This document shows, piece after piece, positions 61,932 through 64,000 of a stretch of 64,000 bases of DNA. The stretch comes from Natronorubrum daqingense. Its GTDB lineage: Archaea > Halobacteriota > Halobacteria > Halobacteriales > Natrialbaceae. How positions within the stretch are numbered: position 1 is the first letter of the stretch; every line of letters starts with the position of its first letter. A program made the position numbers and the translations under genes. The stretch lies in contig NZ_CP019327.1 of assembly GCF_001971705.1 (NCBI RefSeq), positions 496,001 through 560,000 on the forward strand. Reading direction: 5' to 3'. The notes under the pieces are model-generated. The model saw nothing but the letters and a program-made list of their open reading frames with translations, was not told where the DNA came from and did not search any database.

Positions 61932-62777
61932 CTATTCGAGCAGTTCTCGAGCGTTGTGTCGCCACGTCCGAACGTGCAACACCTGTAAATCGAGCACCCG
62001 CGCGACCTCGAAGGCGCTGGCGCGTGCTAACTGACTCGCCGAGTGGATCCCCGCCGTGGCCAACGCGTCCGCGTCGTCGGGACCGACCCCCGCGACCGCC
62101 GTCACCGGCGTCGGTTCGGGCCACGGTCGTTCAGACGGCTGCTCGCGACCGACAGCGGACTCGACGGCGTGTTCGTACTCGAACGATTGCCACTCCTCGT
62201 CATCGCTGAGAGCGATCCACTCGCGTTCGGCCGCACCTAACCCTCGAACCTCGCTCGAGCGTCGCTCGAGGTCGCCGTCGCTCTCGAACGACCAGGGGAG
62301 CGAGAATCGCCGCCGGAGCGTCGCTGCGGTCGACTCCTCGACCTCGGCGTCCAGTAGCATGCGATAGGAGCACGCTTTCTCTCTAATTTCGGCCGGGTCG
62401 ATGTCGGCCGCCTCGAGCGACTCGCGCTCCGTCGGCGTGATTGTGCGCGATTCGATCGGGCGAGCGTCGGTCGTCGGACGTGTGGGGTTCCCGTGCGTTC
62501 GCTCGTCGCGTGCGCCGTCGGTCGCCGTCGCTCCCACGGATCGTCTGTTCTCCCGCGCTCGTCCACCGTCGTTATCGCCGCCCTCTGGTTCTTCGATGTC
62601 ACTCGCTTCGTCGAACGTGAGTTCGACGGTCTCCGTCGACTCCATCTCGAGGTCCTCGAGACGCTCGACGCCGAGATCCACCGTGATGCCGATTCCCAGA
62701 TCGACGGCGCTCTCCCCACCAGCGTCGTCGCTTTCGGTTCCCGTCCCCGTATTGCCTGCAACGTGTTTCTTGCTCAC
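61932..62777 (-). CDS. DUF7409-like/helix-hairpin-helix protein
   Basis: A 281-residue protein starting at GTG 62777 (VSKKHVAGN). The first 130 residues are acidic and low-complexity (DDAGGESAVDLGIGI), probably disordered. The middle has ESLEAADIDPAEIREKACSY and VEESTAATLRRRFSLPWSFE (DUF7409-like, from memory), and the end a helix-hairpin-helix (VAGVGPDDADALATAGIHSA, ASAFEVARVLDLQVLHV). It may bind nucleic acid. Function unknown. GTG 62786 and internal ATG are alternative starts. Confidence 0.65.
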   Translation of the reverse strand: MSKKHVAGNTGTGTESDDAGGESAVDLGIGITVDLGVERLEDLEMESTETVELTFDEASDIEEPEGGDNDGGRARENRRSVGATATDGARDERTHGNPTRPTTDARPIESRTITPTERESLEAADIDPAEIREKACSYRMLLDAEVEESTAATLRRRFSLPWSFESDGDLERRSSEVRGLGAAEREWIALSDDEEWQSFEYEHAVESAVGREQPSERPWPEPTPVTAVAGVGPDDADALATAGIHSASQLARASAFEVARVLDLQVLHVRTWRHNARELLE

Positions 62778-62925
62778 GCGTTCCACCGGATAGCCGGTAT
62801 CTCTCACTGTCCAGTCTTCAAACTTCCCCTCGAGAGGTGACTGAGAACTATCACGTCCGATCGATCCGTCGGACGTGACGGATGTGACCAGTACCCTTAC
62901 GATCGAGTCTCCGGTAGCAGCGGGT

Positions 62926-63780
62926 ATGGTTCGTGACCAGATCGATCGTATCGGCGTCGTCGGCGCGGGGACGATGGGCAGTGGCATCGCGCAAGTCGCG
63001 GCAACCAACGGCTACGACGTCGTCCTCCGCGACGTCGAGCCGGAATTTCTCGAAAACGGGTTCGAAACCATCGACCACAGCCTCGAGCGACTCGAGAATC
63101 GCGACGCGCTCGAAGCGGAGCCGGAGACGGTCCGCGGTCGAATCGAGGGAACGACGACGCTCGAGGACCTCGCGGAGTGCGACCTCGTCGTCGAGGCGGC
63201 CCTCGAGGAGCTGGCGGTCAAACGGGAGATTTTCGCCGACCTCGAACGAGTCTGTGCGGACGACGTAGTGCTCGCGACGAACACGAGCACGCTCTCGATC
63301 ACCTCGATTGCGTCGAACCTCGAGCACCCAGAACGCGTCGTCGGCTTGCACTTCATGAATCCGGTCCCGATCATGGAGGGCGTCGAGGTCGTCGTCGGTG
63401 AGTTGACGGCCGAAGCGGTGGTCGACCTCGCCCACGAACTGGCCATGGATCTCGGGAAGACGACGTGGGAGGCGGACGACAAACCCGGCTTCGTGGCGAA
63501 TCGAATCCTGATGCCGTGGATCAACGAGGGGATTCGGGCGTACGACGAGGGCGTCGCCTCGAAGGAGGACATCGACGCCGGAATGGAACTCGGGACCAAC
63601 GTTCCGATGGGGCCGCTCACCCTCGCGGACCACATCGGACTCGATATCTGTCTCCACGCCACCGAGACGCTTCACGAGGAACTCGGCGATCGGTACAAAC
63701 CGGCCTACCTCTTGAAGCGGAAAGTCGAGGCCGGAACGCTCGGCAAGAAGACGGGATCCGGATTCTACGAGTACGACTGA
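62926..63780 (+). CDS. 3-Hydroxyacyl-CoA dehydrogenase
   Basis: A 284-residue NAD-dependent dehydrogenase. IGVVGAGTMGSGIAQVAATNG near residue 9 is the Rossmann motif; Ser in TNTSTLSITSIA and the catalytic His142 in GLHFMNPVPIMEGVEVV follow; the C-terminal helices (NVPMGPLTLADHIGLDICL) complete the active site. It interconverts 3-hydroxyacyl-CoA (for example 3-hydroxybutyryl-CoA) and 3-ketoacyl-CoA. Works in beta-oxidation and PHA metabolism. ATG at 62926 gives MVRDQIDRIGVVGAG. Confidence 0.94.
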   Translation: MVRDQIDRIGVVGAGTMGSGIAQVAATNGYDVVLRDVEPEFLENGFETIDHSLERLENRDALEAEPETVRGRIEGTTTLEDLAECDLVVEAALEELAVKREIFADLERVCADDVVLATNTSTLSITSIASNLEHPERVVGLHFMNPVPIMEGVEVVVGELTAEAVVDLAHELAMDLGKTTWEADDKPGFVANRILMPWINEGIRAYDEGVASKEDIDAGMELGTNVPMGPLTLADHIGLDICLHATETLHEELGDRYKPAYLLKRKVEAGTLGKKTGSGFYEYD

Positions 63781-63825
63781 CGAGTGTACACGAGGTGTGC
63801 GAGATCCCCCCTGTTCGGGAGAGCG

Positions 63826-63846
63826 TTTATATCAACTGATGATCAG
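63826..63846 (+). promoter_or_regulatory. TATA box and palindrome before the last gene
   Basis: TTTATAT (63826-63832) is centred about 26 nt before the ATG at 63855, a leaderless layout. CTGAT-G-ATCAG (63836-63846) is an inverted repeat between the TATA box and the start, where a repressor could bind. Confidence 0.5.
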
Positions 63847-63854
63847 TAACGGGC

Positions 63855-64000
63855 ATGTGCTCTCGATACGGTCGTCGGACGATCCTCGGTGCTGGAGCGG
63901 GCGGAGTCGGTGTCCTCGCTACCGGCTACTACGGCTGGTCCCAGTACGAACGGCGGACCCACCTGCGACTCAGACCGCTCGAGATCCGTTCGGACGCCGA
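63855..64000 (+). CDS. Tat-exported protein, C-terminus cut by window edge
   Basis: The open frame starts MCSRYGRRTILGAGAGGVG and continues VLATGYYGW, then basic and hydrophobic residues. YGRRTILGAG is a twin-arginine motif with a hydrophobic core; no lipobox is visible in the part seen. Only 48 residues are in the window, so the family cannot be named. Confidence 0.65.
   Translation, partial: MCSRYGRRTILGAGAGGVGVLATGYYGWSQYERRTHLRLRPLEIRSDA

Noticed and set aside
61783-62034. Plus-strand frame starting MVRTIEITYYCSCCCGE, cysteine-rich
   Set aside because: Begins inside the aldolase-fbp promoter palindrome and runs opposite the HhH gene; its Cys cluster lies in a non-coding part and the rest is shadow.

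Overview
This window is chromosomal DNA from a halophilic archaeon (class Halobacteria). The predicted proteins are strongly acidic, the DNA is GC-rich, twin-arginine lipoprotein signals precede LxGC boxes, and many starts sit about 25-30 nt behind TATA boxes, as in leaderless archaeal mRNAs. Lineage markers agree: archaeosortase A, an HTH-10 regulator, geranylgeranylglyceryl phosphate synthase, a HVO_0758-type zinc finger protein and archaeal ThiC. The family set suggests a Natrialba/Natrinema-like relative, but that is only an impression. I see no rRNA, tRNA, CRISPR array, IS element or provirus, so this reads as core chromosome with small local oddities.

Layout. 1-6.2 kb: a truncated phosphoribosyltransferase, a trypsin-like protease, thiC, a lipoprotein with a catalytically degenerate hydrolase domain, and a PhzF isomerase. 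6.3-10.2 kb: an HTH-10 regulator divergent from a 3-hydroxybutyrate dehydrogenase/acyl-CoA synthetase pair, with two identical palindromes between them. 10.3-13.7 kb: cupin, gatB (its 3' end is duplicated in the following spacer) and an MBL hydrolase. 13.8-18.6 kb: a complete branched-chain-amino-acid type ABC operon. 18.7-24.8 kb: thioesterase, lactonase-like MBL protein, a 44-residue membrane protein, a GMC oxidoreductase with its Tat-exported partner, and an amine oxidase-like flavoprotein. 24.9-29.4 kb: a phosphoesterase coupled to artA, a regulator, a glycosyltransferase and a methyltransferase. 29.7-35.3 kb: small regulator, MBL hydrolase, YkgJ-type protein, lipid synthase, TRAM protein, radical SAM enzyme and a small zinc protein. 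35.3-43.7 kb: Hsp20 behind a short leader ORF, then housekeeping and membrane genes up to a sugar nucleotidyltransferase. 43.8-50.9 kb: aldehyde dehydrogenase, RIO-like kinase, acyl-CoA dehydrogenase and membrane proteins. 51-58 kb: glutamate dehydrogenase, CitE-type lyase, CcdA with a redoxin lipoprotein, a MaoC hydratase and a propionyl-CoA carboxylase subunit with a fused epsilon-like head. 58.6-64 kb: a second trypsin-like protease coupled to a membrane protein, an aldolase-FBPase operon behind a 16-bp palindrome, an HhH protein, a 3-hydroxyacyl-CoA dehydrogenase and a truncated Tat protein.

Functional themes. Several genes handle acyl-CoA and short acids (3-hydroxybutyrate, acetoacetate, propionyl-CoA, 3-hydroxyacyl-CoA, MaoC, CitE), which fits polyhydroxyalkanoate turnover and possibly the methylaspartate cycle. 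The aldolase-FBPase pair serves gluconeogenesis. ArtA, the glycosyltransferases and the nucleotidyltransferase belong to cell-surface biogenesis.

I did not find a clearly new multi-gene defence or mobile system. The strongest unusual signals are the Hsp20 leader ORF, the protease/membrane-protein couple, the epsilon-carboxyltransferase fusion, the pseudo-hydrolase lipoprotein, the gatB tail duplication and several palindromic operators at promoters. Family and DUF names come from memory of the sequences; no search was run.
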